A stretch of DNA of 64,000 nt from Paludibaculum fermentans (GTDB taxonomy: Bacteria; Acidobacteriota; Terriglobia; Bryobacterales; Bryobacteraceae): positions 248,001 to 312,000 of the forward strand of contig NZ_CP063849.1 of assembly GCF_015277775.1 (NCBI RefSeq), written 5' to 3'. Shown one piece after another: positions 24,269 to 33,918 of this stretch. The position numbers and the translations under genes were made by a program. How positions within the stretch are numbered: position 1 is the stretch's first letter; every line of letters starts with the position of its first letter. The notes under the pieces were generated by a model. It was not told where the DNA came from and searched no databases. It worked only from the letters and a program-made list of their open reading frames with translations.

Positions 24269-26269
24269 ATGGCGCGTTTTGCCCTCCGCTTCTCCCGTCC
24301 TGCTGCTTTCGCTTTCCTGGTGATTGGTGCGCTTGCGCAAGCGGCCGATTTACCCAAGGTCCCTTCGATCGAGCAGTCGTTGAATTTCTCCGCCCCGGGT
24401 TCGGTGCGCATCTCTCCGGACGGCCAGATGGTGGTCTACACCGCGGGCTTTGCGAACTGGGAGGACAACGAGTTCCGGACCCAGGTCTGGCTGGCGAAGG
24501 CGGCCGGCGGCGCCCCTCTGCAGTTGACTCAGAACGCCAAAGGGGCCTCGGCGCCGCAATGGTCGCCCGACGGGAAGTGGATTTCGTTCGTCGCCAACAG
24601 GGATGGCAAGAAGCACATCTGGCTGATTGCGCCGCAGGGCGGGGAAGCCTGGCAGTTGACCTCAGGCGAGGCCGAGGTCCAGGCGTATGAGTGGTCGCCC
24701 GATGGGAAGAAGATCGCGTTCACTTCCTCTGGCGCGGAGTCCAAGACACTCAAGGACCGGAAAGAGAAGTATGGAGAGTACGAGGTGGTGGGCGGCGATT
24801 ATACCTACACCCACCTTTACGTGGCCGAGTTGCCAGCCGAAGTGGGCGGCAAAGCCAAAGCGGAGGCGTTGACCTCCGGGGATGGCTTCACGGTCAACGA
24901 GTTCTCGTGGTCGCCCGATTCCACTCGCATCGCCTTCAGCGCCCCAAAGGACGTTGACCTGAGTCATGGGGACACCGCGGACATTTATGTATTGAATGTG
25001 AAGGACAAGGGGTTGAAGAAGCTGGTGGATGCTCCGGGTCCGGACAGCAATCCGCACTGGTCGCCCGATGGGAAGTGGATCGCTTACGAGACCGCGAATG
25101 GAGAGCCGTTCTACTACTTCAAGAACTCGCGGCTGGCCGCGGTATCCGCCGAGGGTGGTCCGATCCGGCTGCTGACTTCCAATTTTGACGAAGAGCCGTC
25201 CCTCATCGACTGGACGGACGATGGCATCTGGTTCAGCGGGTTGCAGAAGACGGCTGTCACGGTCTTCCTGCTCGACCCCAAGCAGGGGACCTACCGGGCC
25301 GCGTTTGGGGATGCCCGGTTCCTGCCGGGTACGCCCTCGTTCAGCAAAGACCGGCGCTGGATGGCGTTCACCGGATCGGCCCTGGACGATTTCACGGAAG
25401 TTTATCTATCGCCTGTCGCGCCCTTCGAACCCAAGGCGCTGACCAGCTACCGCGACCAGTATAAGGAGTTCCGGTTGGCGACCAGTGAGGTGATCTCCTG
25501 GAAGTCGAAGGACGATACGGTGATTGAAGGGGTGCTGATCAAGCCGGCCGATTTTCAAGCCGGCAAGCAGTATCCCTTGCTCGTGGTAATCCACGGCGGG
25601 CCGACCGGCGTCGACCGGCCTTACCGCGCGGCGGACCGCTACTACCCGGTGGAGCAGTTCGCCGCGAAGGGAGCGATCATCCTGCGGCCCAACTATCGCG
25701 GTTCCGCCGGCTATGGCGAGGAGTTTCGATCGCTCAACGTCCGCAACCTGGGCGTAGGTGACGCGTGGGACGTGTTGAGCGGAGTGGATTCGTTAGTGGC
25801 CCAAGGCATGGTGGATCCTGAGCGGGTAGGCTGCATGGGCTGGAGCCAGGGCGGCTACATCAGCGCCTTTCTCACTACGGGCAGCGACCGGTTCAAGGCC
25901 ATCAGCGTGGGCGCCGGCATCAGCGACTGGATGACGTATTACGTCAACACGGACATTCATCCCTTTACGCGCCAGTATTTGAAAGCCACACCCTGGGAGG
26001 ATCCGGAGATCTACCGCAAGACCTCGCCGATTACGAACATCAAGCAAGCGCGGACGCCCACCCTGATCCAGCATGGGGGCAACGACCAGCGCGTACCGCT
26101 ACCGAACGCGTATGAGTTGTACCAGGGGCTGAAGGATCAGGGCGTGGAAGCCCGCCTGGTGGTGTACAAGGGCTTTGGGCACGGGATCAACAAGCCCAAG
26201 CAGCAGCGTCACGTGATGGAAGATAACCTGGCCTGGTTCACCAAGTGGATCTGGGGGGAAGGGCAGTAG
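24269..26269 (+). CDS. secreted S9-family prolyl oligopeptidase
   Basis: A 666-residue protein with a signal peptide (residues 1-26, ending LAQAAD). A TolB/WD-like beta-propeller follows, with repeated SPDGKWI/SPDSTRIAF segments. The C-terminal alpha/beta-hydrolase domain has nucleophile S526 in GWSQGGY, D606 in GGNDQRVP and H638 in GFGHGINK. It is an acylaminoacyl-peptidase or dipeptidyl-peptidase-like enzyme that probably degrades peptides in the periplasm. ATG 24269, with AGGCGA just upstream, is chosen over an in-frame start at 24209 because it exposes the signal peptide. It is a single gene, divergent from the aminopeptidase operon. Confidence 0.9.
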   Translation: MARFALRFSRPAAFAFLVIGALAQAADLPKVPSIEQSLNFSAPGSVRISPDGQMVVYTAGFANWEDNEFRTQVWLAKAAGGAPLQLTQNAKGASAPQWSPDGKWISFVANRDGKKHIWLIAPQGGEAWQLTSGEAEVQAYEWSPDGKKIAFTSSGAESKTLKDRKEKYGEYEVVGGDYTYTHLYVAELPAEVGGKAKAEALTSGDGFTVNEFSWSPDSTRIAFSAPKDVDLSHGDTADIYVLNVKDKGLKKLVDAPGPDSNPHWSPDGKWIAYETANGEPFYYFKNSRLAAVSAEGGPIRLLTSNFDEEPSLIDWTDDGIWFSGLQKTAVTVFLLDPKQGTYRAAFGDARFLPGTPSFSKDRRWMAFTGSALDDFTEVYLSPVAPFEPKALTSYRDQYKEFRLATSEVISWKSKDDTVIEGVLIKPADFQAGKQYPLLVVIHGGPTGVDRPYRAADRYYPVEQFAAKGAIILRPNYRGSAGYGEEFRSLNVRNLGVGDAWDVLSGVDSLVAQGMVDPERVGCMGWSQGGYISAFLTTGSDRFKAISVGAGISDWMTYYVNTDIHPFTRQYLKATPWEDPEIYRKTSPITNIKQARTPTLIQHGGNDQRVPLPNAYELYQGLKDQGVEARLVVYKGFGHGINKPKQQRHVMEDNLAWFTKWIWGEGQ

Positions 26270-26276
26270 GCCGGAC

Positions 26277-26864
26277 CTAGATATTGATGCCCATGCGCCA
26301 GAGCAGGTAGCCCACCGCCTGACGGACATAGAGCCACTGCTCTTTCCACGTGCCCTGCGGACGGTAAGGACGGGGTGAGCCGTAGACCTTCATGCCTTCG
26401 TGCTGCAGGATCCGTTTGGCCCGAAAGATGTGATAGCCGTCGCTGACGACGATGGCCGAGACGAGGTTCATGCGGCGCATGATCTCGCTCACCGCCAACA
26501 GGCTGCGTACGGTGGAGTCGCCTTCGCCTTCCACGACGATCGCCTCGGCAGCGATGCCGCGCCGCACCAGGTAATCGCGGCCCACCTGGCCTTCAGTGAA
26601 CTGCTGGTCGCCTCCGGCTCCGCCGGTGGTCAGGATCAGGTTGGACTGGCCCTTCTGGTAGAGGTCGAAGGCGTGATCGAGGCGGGCCTTCAGGACGGGA
26701 GACGGACGGCCGTTGTATTCCGCCGCGCCGAGGACGACGATGATGTCCGCCTTCTGGGAGTCGTCGATGACGGACTGCCCCTCGATCTCCTTGGCCAGAA
26801 TGACGAGATACGTCGCCAAGGGCAGACCGATGACCAGAATTGCAATGGCAATGAGCCGCCTCAT
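26277..26864 (-). CDS. YdcF/SanA-like (DUF218) membrane-anchored protein
   Basis: The 195-residue protein has an N-terminal membrane helix (about 4-24) and a DUF218 domain with ADIIVVLGAAEYNGRPSPVL, LTTGGAGGDQQFTEG, EGEGDSTVRSL and SDGYHIFRAKRI. The family is linked to cell-envelope functions such as SanA/ElyC, with no defined reaction. It ends 7 bp from the convergent peptidase gene and is divergent from the trmH-like gene (23 bp between starts). Confidence 0.85.
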   Translation of the reverse strand: MRRLIAIAILVIGLPLATYLVILAKEIEGQSVIDDSQKADIIVVLGAAEYNGRPSPVLKARLDHAFDLYQKGQSNLILTTGGAGGDQQFTEGQVGRDYLVRRGIAAEAIVVEGEGDSTVRSLLAVSEIMRRMNLVSAIVVSDGYHIFRAKRILQHEGMKVYGSPRPYRPQGTWKEQWLYVRQAVGYLLWRMGINI

Positions 26865-26887
26865 CGTACGATATTGATTCTAGCGTT

Positions 26888-27679
26888 ATGTCCCGTGCAG
26901 AAGTTATCACCAGTGCGCGCAATCCTCTGCTGAAGGAGGTCCGCCGGGCGCTGTCCCGGGGTACGCTAACCGCTGATGGGCTGTGTGTTGCCGAGACTTT
27001 CCACCTGTTGGAAGAGGCGCTGCGATCGGGGTTGGAGACGCCGGTGGTGGTGGCCTCGGACAGCGTGCGCGGCGTGGTGGAACGGCATGTGGGCAAGCTG
27101 CATGGGGTGCGCCTGATCACGGTGCCGGACGCGGTCTTCCAGGAGGTTTCGGCGACGGAGACGGCCCAGGGTGTATTGGCGCTGGTGCGTCCCCCGCAGT
27201 GGACGATGGAACATGTCCTGCGGGGCCATTCCCTGGTGGTCATTTTGGATGGTGTTCAGGATCCGGGCAACGCCGGGGCGATTGTGCGGGCCGCGGAGGC
27301 CTTTGGCGCGACGGGGTTGCTGTTGCTGAAGGGGACCGTAAGTCCCTGGAATGCGAAGACATTGCGCGCGAGCGCGGGATCGTTGTTCCGGGTGCCGTTC
27401 CTGGAGGGCGTGGCGCCCGACCTGGCCCGGAAAGCCGTGGCCCAGCACAAGATGGAGGTGTTTGTGGCGGTGCCGCGCGCGTCGCTCAGCCTGAAGGATG
27501 CGGCGCTGGATGGGCGCTGCGCGCTGGTCATTGGAAGTGAAGGGCGCGGTGTGAGCAAAGAGATGGAAGGGGCGGGGTTGAGCCTGCACATTCCTACTAC
27601 GGGCGTAGAAAGCCTGAATGCGGCGATGGCGGCGGGGATCCTGTTGTATGAGGCCTGGCGCCAAAGGACGGTAAAGTGA
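26888..27679 (+). CDS. TrmH/SpoU-family RNA 2'-O-ribose methyltransferase
   Basis: The 263-residue SPOUT methyltransferase has an N-terminal substrate-binding domain (ITSARNPLLKEVRRAL, the L30e-like RNA-binding fold) and a C-terminal catalytic knot. The three SpoU motifs are present: QDPGNAGAIVRAAEAFG, ALVIGSEGRGVS and ESLNAAMAAGILLYEAWR. It methylates a ribose in rRNA or tRNA using S-adenosylmethionine. The exact site cannot be assigned; it resembles the RlmB/TsnR branch. Its stop overlaps the rarA start (GTGA). Confidence 0.9.
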   Translation: MSRAEVITSARNPLLKEVRRALSRGTLTADGLCVAETFHLLEEALRSGLETPVVVASDSVRGVVERHVGKLHGVRLITVPDAVFQEVSATETAQGVLALVRPPQWTMEHVLRGHSLVVILDGVQDPGNAGAIVRAAEAFGATGLLLLKGTVSPWNAKTLRASAGSLFRVPFLEGVAPDLARKAVAQHKMEVFVAVPRASLSLKDAALDGRCALVIGSEGRGVSKEMEGAGLSLHIPTTGVESLNAAMAAGILLYEAWRQRTVK

Positions 27680-28998
27680 GCCTGTTTGACGCGGCTCCGG
27701 GCCTGCAGGACAACGCGCCGCGGCCCTTGGCGGAGCGGATGCGGCCGGAGACCCTGGACGGCTATGTCGGCCAGGAGCACATCCTGGGTCCGGGCAAGCC
27801 GCTGCGCGTGCAGATCGAGAAGGACCGGCTGACGTCGATTATCCTGTGGGGCCCGCCGGGCGTCGGGAAGACGACGCTGGCGAGCCTGGTTGCGCGGCAA
27901 ACGAAGTGCGCGTTCATCCCGTTCAGCGCCGTGCTGAGCGGAATCAAAGAGATCAAGGGCGTCATGGTGGAGGCGGAGCGGAACCGGCGGCAGGGGCTGC
28001 GCACGGTACTGTTCGTCGATGAGATCCACCGGTTCAACAAGGCGCAGCAGGACGCGTTCCTGCCGTATGTGGAGCGCGGCGACATCATCCTCATCGGCGC
28101 GACGACGGAAAACCCCTCGTTTGAGGTCATCTCGGCGCTGTTGTCGCGGTCAAAAGTGTACGCACTGCGCGCTTTGACTTTAGAGGAGTTAGTACTACTA
28201 CTGCGGCGGGCGCTGCCGGTGGTGGGCATTGAGGCGGAAGACGACCTGCTGGAGCAGATCGGGGCGTATGCCGGCGGCGATGCCCGGACGGCCTACAACA
28301 TCCTGGAAATTGCGGCGGCGGCGAGTGAGAGCGGCAAGCTGGAACGGCAGGCGGTGGAGGATGCCGTGGAGCGCAAGATGCTGCTCTACGACAAGGGCGG
28401 GGAAGAGCACTTCAACCTCGTATCGGCGCTCCACAAGAGTGTGCGGTCGTCGGATCCAGATGCGGCGTTGTACTGGCTGGCGCGTATGCTGGAGGCGGGC
28501 GAGGATCGGATGTACCTGGCGCGGCGCCTGGTGCGGATGGCGGTGGAGGATGTGGGGCTGGCGGATCCGCGCGCGGCGGAGCAGGCCATCGCCTGCATGC
28601 AAACCGTTCATTTCCTGGGTGTTCCGGAAGGAGACCAGGCGTTGGCCCAGGCCGCGGTCTATCTGGCCGTTGCGCCCAAATCCGATGCCGGATACCGGGC
28701 CTTGAACGCGGCCCGCGAGTTTGTGCGGAACAATGCCGCATTTCCGGTACCGATGCACTTGCGCAACGCGCCGACCCGGGCCATGAAAGAGTGGGGCTAT
28801 TCGAAGGGGTATGAGCACGCGCACGCCAACGCAGCCGGACTGACCGGGATGGACTGCCTGCCGGACGGCATGGAAGGCATTAAATTCTATGAACCTTCGG
28901 CCCGCGGAACCGAGGCTCGCATTAAGGATCGCTTAGAAGAGATCAGAAAATGGGTCGCTGAACAGCGTTCTAGCGAGCCGGACGCTTCCAAGCCGTGA
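27676..28998 (+). CDS. rarA: replication-associated recombination protein A (AAA+ ATPase)
   Basis: A 440-residue clamp-loader-like ATPase of the RarA/MgsA/WRNIP1 family, acting at stalled forks. It has the RarA opening (PLAERMRPETLDGYVGQEHI), Walker A GPPGVGKTTL, Walker B LFVDEIHRFNKAQQD, sensor-1 IGATTENPSF and the C-terminal tetramerisation region with EDVGLADPRA and NAPTRAMKEWGYSKGY. GTG start overlaps the methyltransferase stop. The 3' end overlaps the convergent RidA gene by 29 bp. Confidence 0.95.
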   Translation: MSLFDAAPGLQDNAPRPLAERMRPETLDGYVGQEHILGPGKPLRVQIEKDRLTSIILWGPPGVGKTTLASLVARQTKCAFIPFSAVLSGIKEIKGVMVEAERNRRQGLRTVLFVDEIHRFNKAQQDAFLPYVERGDIILIGATTENPSFEVISALLSRSKVYALRALTLEELVLLLRRALPVVGIEAEDDLLEQIGAYAGGDARTAYNILEIAAAASESGKLERQAVEDAVERKMLLYDKGGEEHFNLVSALHKSVRSSDPDAALYWLARMLEAGEDRMYLARRLVRMAVEDVGLADPRAAEQAIACMQTVHFLGVPEGDQALAQAAVYLAVAPKSDAGYRALNAAREFVRNNAAFPVPMHLRNAPTRAMKEWGYSKGYEHAHANAAGLTGMDCLPDGMEGIKFYEPSARGTEARIKDRLEEIRKWVAEQRSSEPDASKP

Positions 28999-29410
28999 GG
29001 GTGATCTCGATTTTGGCGGTACCAACCAACTTGGCTACCCCAACTGTAGTACGGGCTGGACGCGGCTCAGGGAAGTACTTCGTGTAGACCGCGTTCATAC
29101 GTGAAAAGAGTTCCATGTCGGTGAGGTAGACCTGGGCGGAGACAACGTCTTCTATGGTGTAGCCGCCTTTTTTGAGGATTTCGTTGGCTGCGTCGAGGGC
29201 CGCTTTTACTTCATCTTCAAAGTTTTCAGGGATTTTGCCGTCCTTGGTGCGGCCCACCTGACCGGAGCAGTAGAGGGTGTCGCCGGCGCGGATTCCGGGG
29301 GAGAACGGGCCCGAGGCCGAGGCGCCATCCGGTACTACGGCGACCTTGTCGGCGCCCGAAAGGACCAGGGACCCGGAGAGGGCTAGTACACAAAGAATGA
29401 GGGAACGCAT
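28970..29410 (-). CDS. RidA/YjgF-family protein with signal peptide
   Basis: The 146-residue protein has a hydrophobic signal sequence (residues 1-19, LVLSGA) before a RidA domain. Key family residues are kept: SGQVG, the conserved Arg in PARTTVGV and the Glu in KIEITLTAW. Cytosolic RidA deaminates reactive 2-aminoacrylate-type imines. Export is unusual for that role, so a periplasmic enamine/imine hydrolase or binding role is possible. It is a single gene overlapping the 3' end of rarA on the other strand. Confidence 0.85.
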   Translation of the reverse strand: MRSLILCVLALSGSLVLSGADKVAVVPDGASASGPFSPGIRAGDTLYCSGQVGRTKDGKIPENFEDEVKAALDAANEILKKGGYTIEDVVSAQVYLTDMELFSRMNAVYTKYFPEPRPARTTVGVAKLVGTAKIEITLTAWKRPAR

Positions 29411-29532
29411 ACGGAAGATGATACCCGACTGTCACATGGAGTGATGGTACCGGCGTACCCCCCTCAATTAAAACCAACACCCCATTGAACTTAGGTAGCG
29501 GTTCGAGCAACTATGCAGTGTGGGCTTTAGCC

Positions 29533-29901
29533 ATGAACTTTATCGGATCAGAACCAATCATCCCCGGTAAGAGGGGCAAGACGGATCGCAGGGCGTCGGA
29601 CCGCTTTCCCATTGAACGCGAGCTAAGATTCAAACTCATCAGCAAGAGGCTTGGTGATGAGGCCGGTGCGGGAACCACCGTTAACTTAAGTAGCGGCGGC
29701 GTGCTCTTTCAGACAGAGAAGGCGCTGATTCCAGGGAAGCGACTGGAGATGGCTATCAGTTGGCCTGCCCAATTGGACAACAAGTGCGCCCTGAAACTGG
29801 TGGCGCGCGGCCGGATCGTACGATGCGAAAAAGGCATGGCGGCCGTCGAGATCCAGCAATATGAATTTCGGACCGTAGGGGTCCACGGACTGGCTGTTTG
29901 A
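29533..29901 (+). CDS. PilZ-domain protein
   Basis: The 122-residue single-domain protein has RRASDRFPIER (Arg-rich c-di-GMP-binding motif) followed about 35 residues later by NLSSGGVLF (the D/NxSxxG motif). Both halves needed for c-di-GMP binding are present. It probably acts as a small c-di-GMP effector for motility, exopolysaccharide or pili. ATG 29533 is used; an in-frame TTG at 29485 would add 16 residues. No strong ribosome-binding site is seen. A terminator follows. Confidence 0.85.
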   Translation: MNFIGSEPIIPGKRGKTDRRASDRFPIERELRFKLISKRLGDEAGAGTTVNLSSGGVLFQTEKALIPGKRLEMAISWPAQLDNKCALKLVARGRIVRCEKGMAAVEIQQYEFRTVGVHGLAV

Positions 29902-29934
29902 ACTTCGTTTGATTCTCCTCACTCTCCTCTCTCA

Positions 29935-29968
29935 ATGGCCCCGGGTATGTTCCGGGGCCATTTGTTAT
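29935..29968 (+). terminator. rho-independent terminator after the PilZ gene
   Basis: A perfect 10-bp stem, ATGGCCCCGG (29935-29944) with CCGGGGCCAT (29952-29961), has a 7-nt loop and is followed by TTTGTTATT. Confidence 0.85.
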
Positions 29969-30366
29969 TGACCTCGCATTCTCAGTGCGCGCCTGCCTGC
30001 CAAGTCCCTCCGCATCCCAAGCAAGCCACCATATTCGACTTGTTCCAGGCCGTAGCGTCGTGCGGCTTCGGCCCGACATGCCCTGCTGATTCTGTTGATC
30101 TTTGGATAGCCACCCGCGAGGATGTGGCGTTCAAAGGATTGAAAATAAAGTTCTTAGCTTGCGGCAAGAGGGCCAAAGCAACGTGAATCGACTCGATTAG
30201 CTATTTAGATTGACACTTATTGAATCTCGACCGTAAACTTTGTAACACGCTGATTGTCCATCGTTGAGCAGGGGTTACCCAGGCCGGATCGATTCGCACA
30301 AGTGCTTGGGGACGTGTATGTGCCGAAGCGATGGGCAGAGACTGAATCGCTAAGCAGGGAGATTCA
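29969..30366. other. 398-bp intergenic region upstream of the TonB receptor
   Basis: No convincing gene is seen here. The left part has lower GC content and only short, unlikely frames. It holds a candidate promoter at 30210-30239 and the AGGGAG ribosome-binding site just before the receptor ATG. The roughly 125-nt stretch between the promoter and the start would be a fairly long leader; I see no recognisable riboswitch in it. Confidence 0.6.
30210..30239 (+). promoter_or_regulatory. candidate sigma-70 promoter of the TonB receptor
   Basis: A perfect -35 TTGACA (30210-30215), an 18-bp spacer and TAAACT (30234-30239; four of six matches to TATAAT) lie about 130 bp upstream of the receptor gene. 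Confidence 0.45.
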
Positions 30367-33300
30367 ATGCAACCATCGTTTTCCGGGCTCGTCCGGGGCC
30401 AGTTTCTCGTACTGGCACTGATTGCCGCCTGTGGATTTGCTGCGTTTGGGCAGGATGCCACGGGTCGTGTCGTGGGTGTCGTAACAGACGAGAGCGGCGC
30501 TGTCGTTCCAGAGGTAAAGATCACTGTTACAAATTCAAACACTGGTGTGGCCAAATCAACGGTTACGGGGCCGGATGGTGTTTATCAGGTGGTTCTGCTG
30601 CCGGTTGGGTCCTACACTGTTACGGCCGAGAAGCCGGGGTTCCGCAAGACCGTGACGGAGACGCAACCGCTCTCCATCAATCAGTCGTTGCGGTTCGACC
30701 TGAAGCTGGAGGTTGGACAGACGACGGAGACGGTGCAGGTGGAGGCGACGGCGTCAGGCGTGGAAACGGTGAACTCGACGTTGTCGCAGACGGTAACGGG
30801 TTCGCAGATTACGGCTATGCCTTTGAACGGCCGGAATGTGTTGGACCTGGCGTTGCTGCAGCCTGGGGTGACGCCCTCGTCGCCCGGTTCGGCCGGCTCG
30901 CTGGGTTTCAATATCTCGGGCGGGCGGCGCGATTCCGTCACCTTCATTCTGGACGGCGGGACGAACAACAACCTGTTGGACAACGGGGTGGTGCTGAATC
31001 CCAACCCTGATGCGATCGCCGAGTTCAGGATTCTCACCAGCAACTATGCGGCGGAGTATGGCCGCAATGCGGGCGGCATCGTCAGCGTGGTGACCAAATC
31101 GGGCTCCAATCAGTTCCACGGCAGCGCGTACGACTATTTGCGCAACGATGCGCTGAATTCGAATCTCTACTTCAATAATGCGGCGGGCGTGCCGCGGCCG
31201 GTTTTGAAGCGCAATCAGTATGGCGCCACATTGGGGGGCCCCGCGATCAAGGAGAAACTGTACTTCTTCTTCTCTTATCAAGGGCAGAAGCAGACACAGC
31301 AGCAGGCGATCAGCAGTGTACAGGTCTTCACGCCGGCGGAACTGACTGGGGATTTTTCGAAGTCCAATGCCGCGCGCAATGGGCCGGACTCAGCGGTGGT
31401 CAGCTTCCTGGGGCAGTTTCCCTATTTCCAGCCGAATCCAGCCTTGCGGTCGCAAGGCATCATCGACCCGACGCGCATTGATCCGGTATCGCAGAAGTAC
31501 ATCAAAGCCGGGCTGCTGCCGACCTCGGCCTCGGGTCAATTACTGCCGCAAGGCGGACAGAAGGCGGATTACAACGAATACACTCCCAAGATCGATTGGG
31601 TACCTGACTCCAAGGACCGTTTATCCGTCACGTTGGGCATCAACAAGGCGCCGAGCCTGCTTCCGTTCTCCGGCGTGAACGTGCCGGGATATCCAGTGAA
31701 CAGCGACCGGACGCGCAAATTCGCCAGCATCGACTATGTCCGGACGTTCTCCGGATCGCTGATCAACGATCTGCGGTTCAGTGCGCAACGCAATGACGGC
31801 AAGCAGGCATTTCCGGCCACCAAACTTCCAACGGCCAAAGAGCTGGGTGTCGGAATCACGCCGGACGAATCGACGGGGCCGCCCATTCTGAGCTTCAACA
31901 CCGGTATGAGCGCCGGGTTTAGCCCCCAGGGGCCCACGCGGCTGGTGGACAACACCTATATCCTGCAGGACACCGTTACGTGGATCAAGGGCCGCCACAC
32001 ATTCAAAGGCGGCTTCTACACCAGCGCCTACCAGAACAACACGGTTTACGACTTCTACGTCAACGGCGCGCTGTACTTCTACGGCTCAGACACGAGCGTG
32101 GGGTCGGGCAACGACTTTGCCGACTTCCTGATGGGGTTGCCGGACGAGCTACTACAGTTCCCTTCGGCGCCGTCCAATATCCGGTCGAAGCACTATTCGG
32201 GATTCTTCCAGGATGAGTGGCGAGTGAAGTCGAATCTGACGCTGACGCTGGGCGGGCGGTATGAGTACTCCCAGCCGAAGCGGGATACCCGGGGGCGGAG
32301 CTTCGCGCTGGCCCTGGGCAAGCAGTCGACCGTTTTCACGAATGCGCCGAAGGGTCTGTTGTTCCCCGGCGATCCTGGCGCGCCCGACGGAGCCAATTTC
32401 CCTGACCGGAACGATTTCGCGCCGCGCTTTGGCTTTGCGTATTCGCCGGGCAAGAGCGGCAAGACTAGCATCCGCGGCGGGTTTGGTGTGTTCTTCGATG
32501 TTCTGAAAGCAGAGGACAACCTGCAGTTCAACGGGCAGGCTCCGTTCTTCGGCTTCGCCGATCTGATCTTCGATCCGATGAGCGGTAATCCGACAGGACC
32601 CGCCACCTATTTGAGCGATCCCTTTGGTACCGCCGGCCAGCCGAATCCGTTCCCATCCAAGACACCGGCCAAGACCCTGGATTTCGATGCCGCCGGCTTC
32701 CTGCCGTTTGGCGGAGGCGGTGTGTACTTCGTGAATCCGAACCTGCGGACGCCTTATGTGATGCAGTACAACCTGAGCGTCCAGCGGGAGGTTGCGCACG
32801 ACCTGGTGCTGGATGTGGCGTATGTGGGCAGCCAGAGCCGCAAGCTGACCGGGCTCTACGACAACAACCCGTTCATCCTCGGGACGAACAACCGCATGTT
32901 CAATGCGCAGGCCGGGGTGCCTTCCTATGCCTTCAGCTACCTGGACCAGTTCGACAATATCGGCAACGCTCATTACAACTCGATGCAGCTTGGCCTGAAC
33001 TCGCGAGCCCGCGATGTAAGGTACCTGGGGCATATCGACTTCCTTCAGTTCAGCTACACATGGCAGAAGAGCATCGACAATGTCACCGGCTTCCGGGAAT
33101 CGTCGAGCCGCGTTCCTTACTACAACCGCAACCAGTTCGTGGCGGTATCGGACTTTGACCTGACGCACAACATCAAGGTGAGCGGTAGTTGGGAACTGCC
33201 GATTGCCAAACTGAACATGCCAAAGGCCATTGTGGGCGGTTGGCGCCTGCTGCCCTTGTTCAGCTGGCGGACGGGCTTCCCCCTCGACGTGCGGTCGCCG

Positions 33301-33765
33301 CTGACTCGCAGCCGTACGCGGCCCGGGCCGTCCGGAGTCGGCGACAGCAACCTGGTGCGGGCTGACCTGGTGAAGGCCGGCGTGGCTACCTACGATCCGC
33401 ACGCAACCCAGACGATCGCGGGACGCTCCGGGTCGTTCTATTTCGACACCACCGCGTTCTCTTCCGCCCGCTACACGGCGAGCAACTGGGATCCGGTGAA
33501 CAATCCGGCACAGCGGACCTACGGCACGCTGGGGCGCAACGCCTTCCGCGGACTGGGCGCCACCAATCTGGACCTGGCCCTGGCGAAAGAGTTCCCGGTG
33601 TGGCGCGAGCGGGTGATCACCGAGTTCCGGCTGGAGGCGTTCAATGTCTTCAACCACACGCAATTCGGCACCCCGAGCACGAACATCGCGAGCTCGCAGT
33701 TCGGGATGGTGAGTAGCACGCTGGATCCTCGAATTGTCCAACTGGCGTTGAGGGTCAGGTTCTAG
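30367..33765 (+). CDS. Oar-like TonB-dependent receptor with carboxypeptidase-regulatory-like domain
   Basis: The 1132-residue outer-membrane protein has a signal peptide (about 1-29, ending AAFGQD). A carboxypeptidase-regulatory-like Ig fold follows (GRVVGVVTDESGAVVPEVKI to LPVGSYTVTAEKPGFRK), then a plug domain with LPLNGR-type segment MPLNGRNVLDLALLQPG, then a long beta-barrel ending in Phe (QLALRVRF), the usual outer-membrane insertion signal. Such receptors are greatly expanded in Solibacter-type Acidobacteria and probably import large oligosaccharides or peptides with TonB energy. The substrate is unknown. A single gene with its own terminator. Confidence 0.9.
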   Translation: MQPSFSGLVRGQFLVLALIAACGFAAFGQDATGRVVGVVTDESGAVVPEVKITVTNSNTGVAKSTVTGPDGVYQVVLLPVGSYTVTAEKPGFRKTVTETQPLSINQSLRFDLKLEVGQTTETVQVEATASGVETVNSTLSQTVTGSQITAMPLNGRNVLDLALLQPGVTPSSPGSAGSLGFNISGGRRDSVTFILDGGTNNNLLDNGVVLNPNPDAIAEFRILTSNYAAEYGRNAGGIVSVVTKSGSNQFHGSAYDYLRNDALNSNLYFNNAAGVPRPVLKRNQYGATLGGPAIKEKLYFFFSYQGQKQTQQQAISSVQVFTPAELTGDFSKSNAARNGPDSAVVSFLGQFPYFQPNPALRSQGIIDPTRIDPVSQKYIKAGLLPTSASGQLLPQGGQKADYNEYTPKIDWVPDSKDRLSVTLGINKAPSLLPFSGVNVPGYPVNSDRTRKFASIDYVRTFSGSLINDLRFSAQRNDGKQAFPATKLPTAKELGVGITPDESTGPPILSFNTGMSAGFSPQGPTRLVDNTYILQDTVTWIKGRHTFKGGFYTSAYQNNTVYDFYVNGALYFYGSDTSVGSGNDFADFLMGLPDELLQFPSAPSNIRSKHYSGFFQDEWRVKSNLTLTLGGRYEYSQPKRDTRGRSFALALGKQSTVFTNAPKGLLFPGDPGAPDGANFPDRNDFAPRFGFAYSPGKSGKTSIRGGFGVFFDVLKAEDNLQFNGQAPFFGFADLIFDPMSGNPTGPATYLSDPFGTAGQPNPFPSKTPAKTLDFDAAGFLPFGGGGVYFVNPNLRTPYVMQYNLSVQREVAHDLVLDVAYVGSQSRKLTGLYDNNPFILGTNNRMFNAQAGVPSYAFSYLDQFDNIGNAHYNSMQLGLNSRARDVRYLGHIDFLQFSYTWQKSIDNVTGFRESSSRVPYYNRNQFVAVSDFDLTHNIKVSGSWELPIAKLNMPKAIVGGWRLLPLFSWRTGFPLDVRSPLTRSRTRPGPSGVGDSNLVRADLVKAGVATYDPHATQTIAGRSGSFYFDTTAFSSARYTASNWDPVNNPAQRTYGTLGRNAFRGLGATNLDLALAKEFPVWRERVITEFRLEAFNVFNHTQFGTPSTNIASSQFGMVSSTLDPRIVQLALRVRF

Positions 33766-33796
33766 GCCGCACTCCTGCCGGGTCCAGGTGAAGCAT

Positions 33797-33840
33797 GGCC
33801 GGTGCTCCTCCCGACGGAGGGGCGCCGGCCTTTCGTTTTT
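33797..33840 (+). terminator. rho-independent terminator after the first TonB receptor
   Basis: A 15-bp stem (33797-33811 with 33816-33830, two G-U pairs) with tetraloop CGAC is followed by TTTCGTTTTT. Confidence 0.92.
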
Positions 33841-33918
33841 CCGGGTCGTCGGCAACGTGGCAGGGTGCGCCAGATTAGCAGGTTAGAAGACCTCAAAATC
33901 TGATAATTTGTTGCCAGT

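Noticed and set aside
29935-30186. 83-residue plus-strand frame in the spacer upstream of the TonB receptor
   Set aside because: It starts inside the PilZ terminator, has no clear ribosome-binding site and no recognisable family.
32152-33855. 567-residue minus-strand frame opposite the first TonB receptor
   Set aside because: Antisense shadow of a clear TonB-dependent barrel; no domain.
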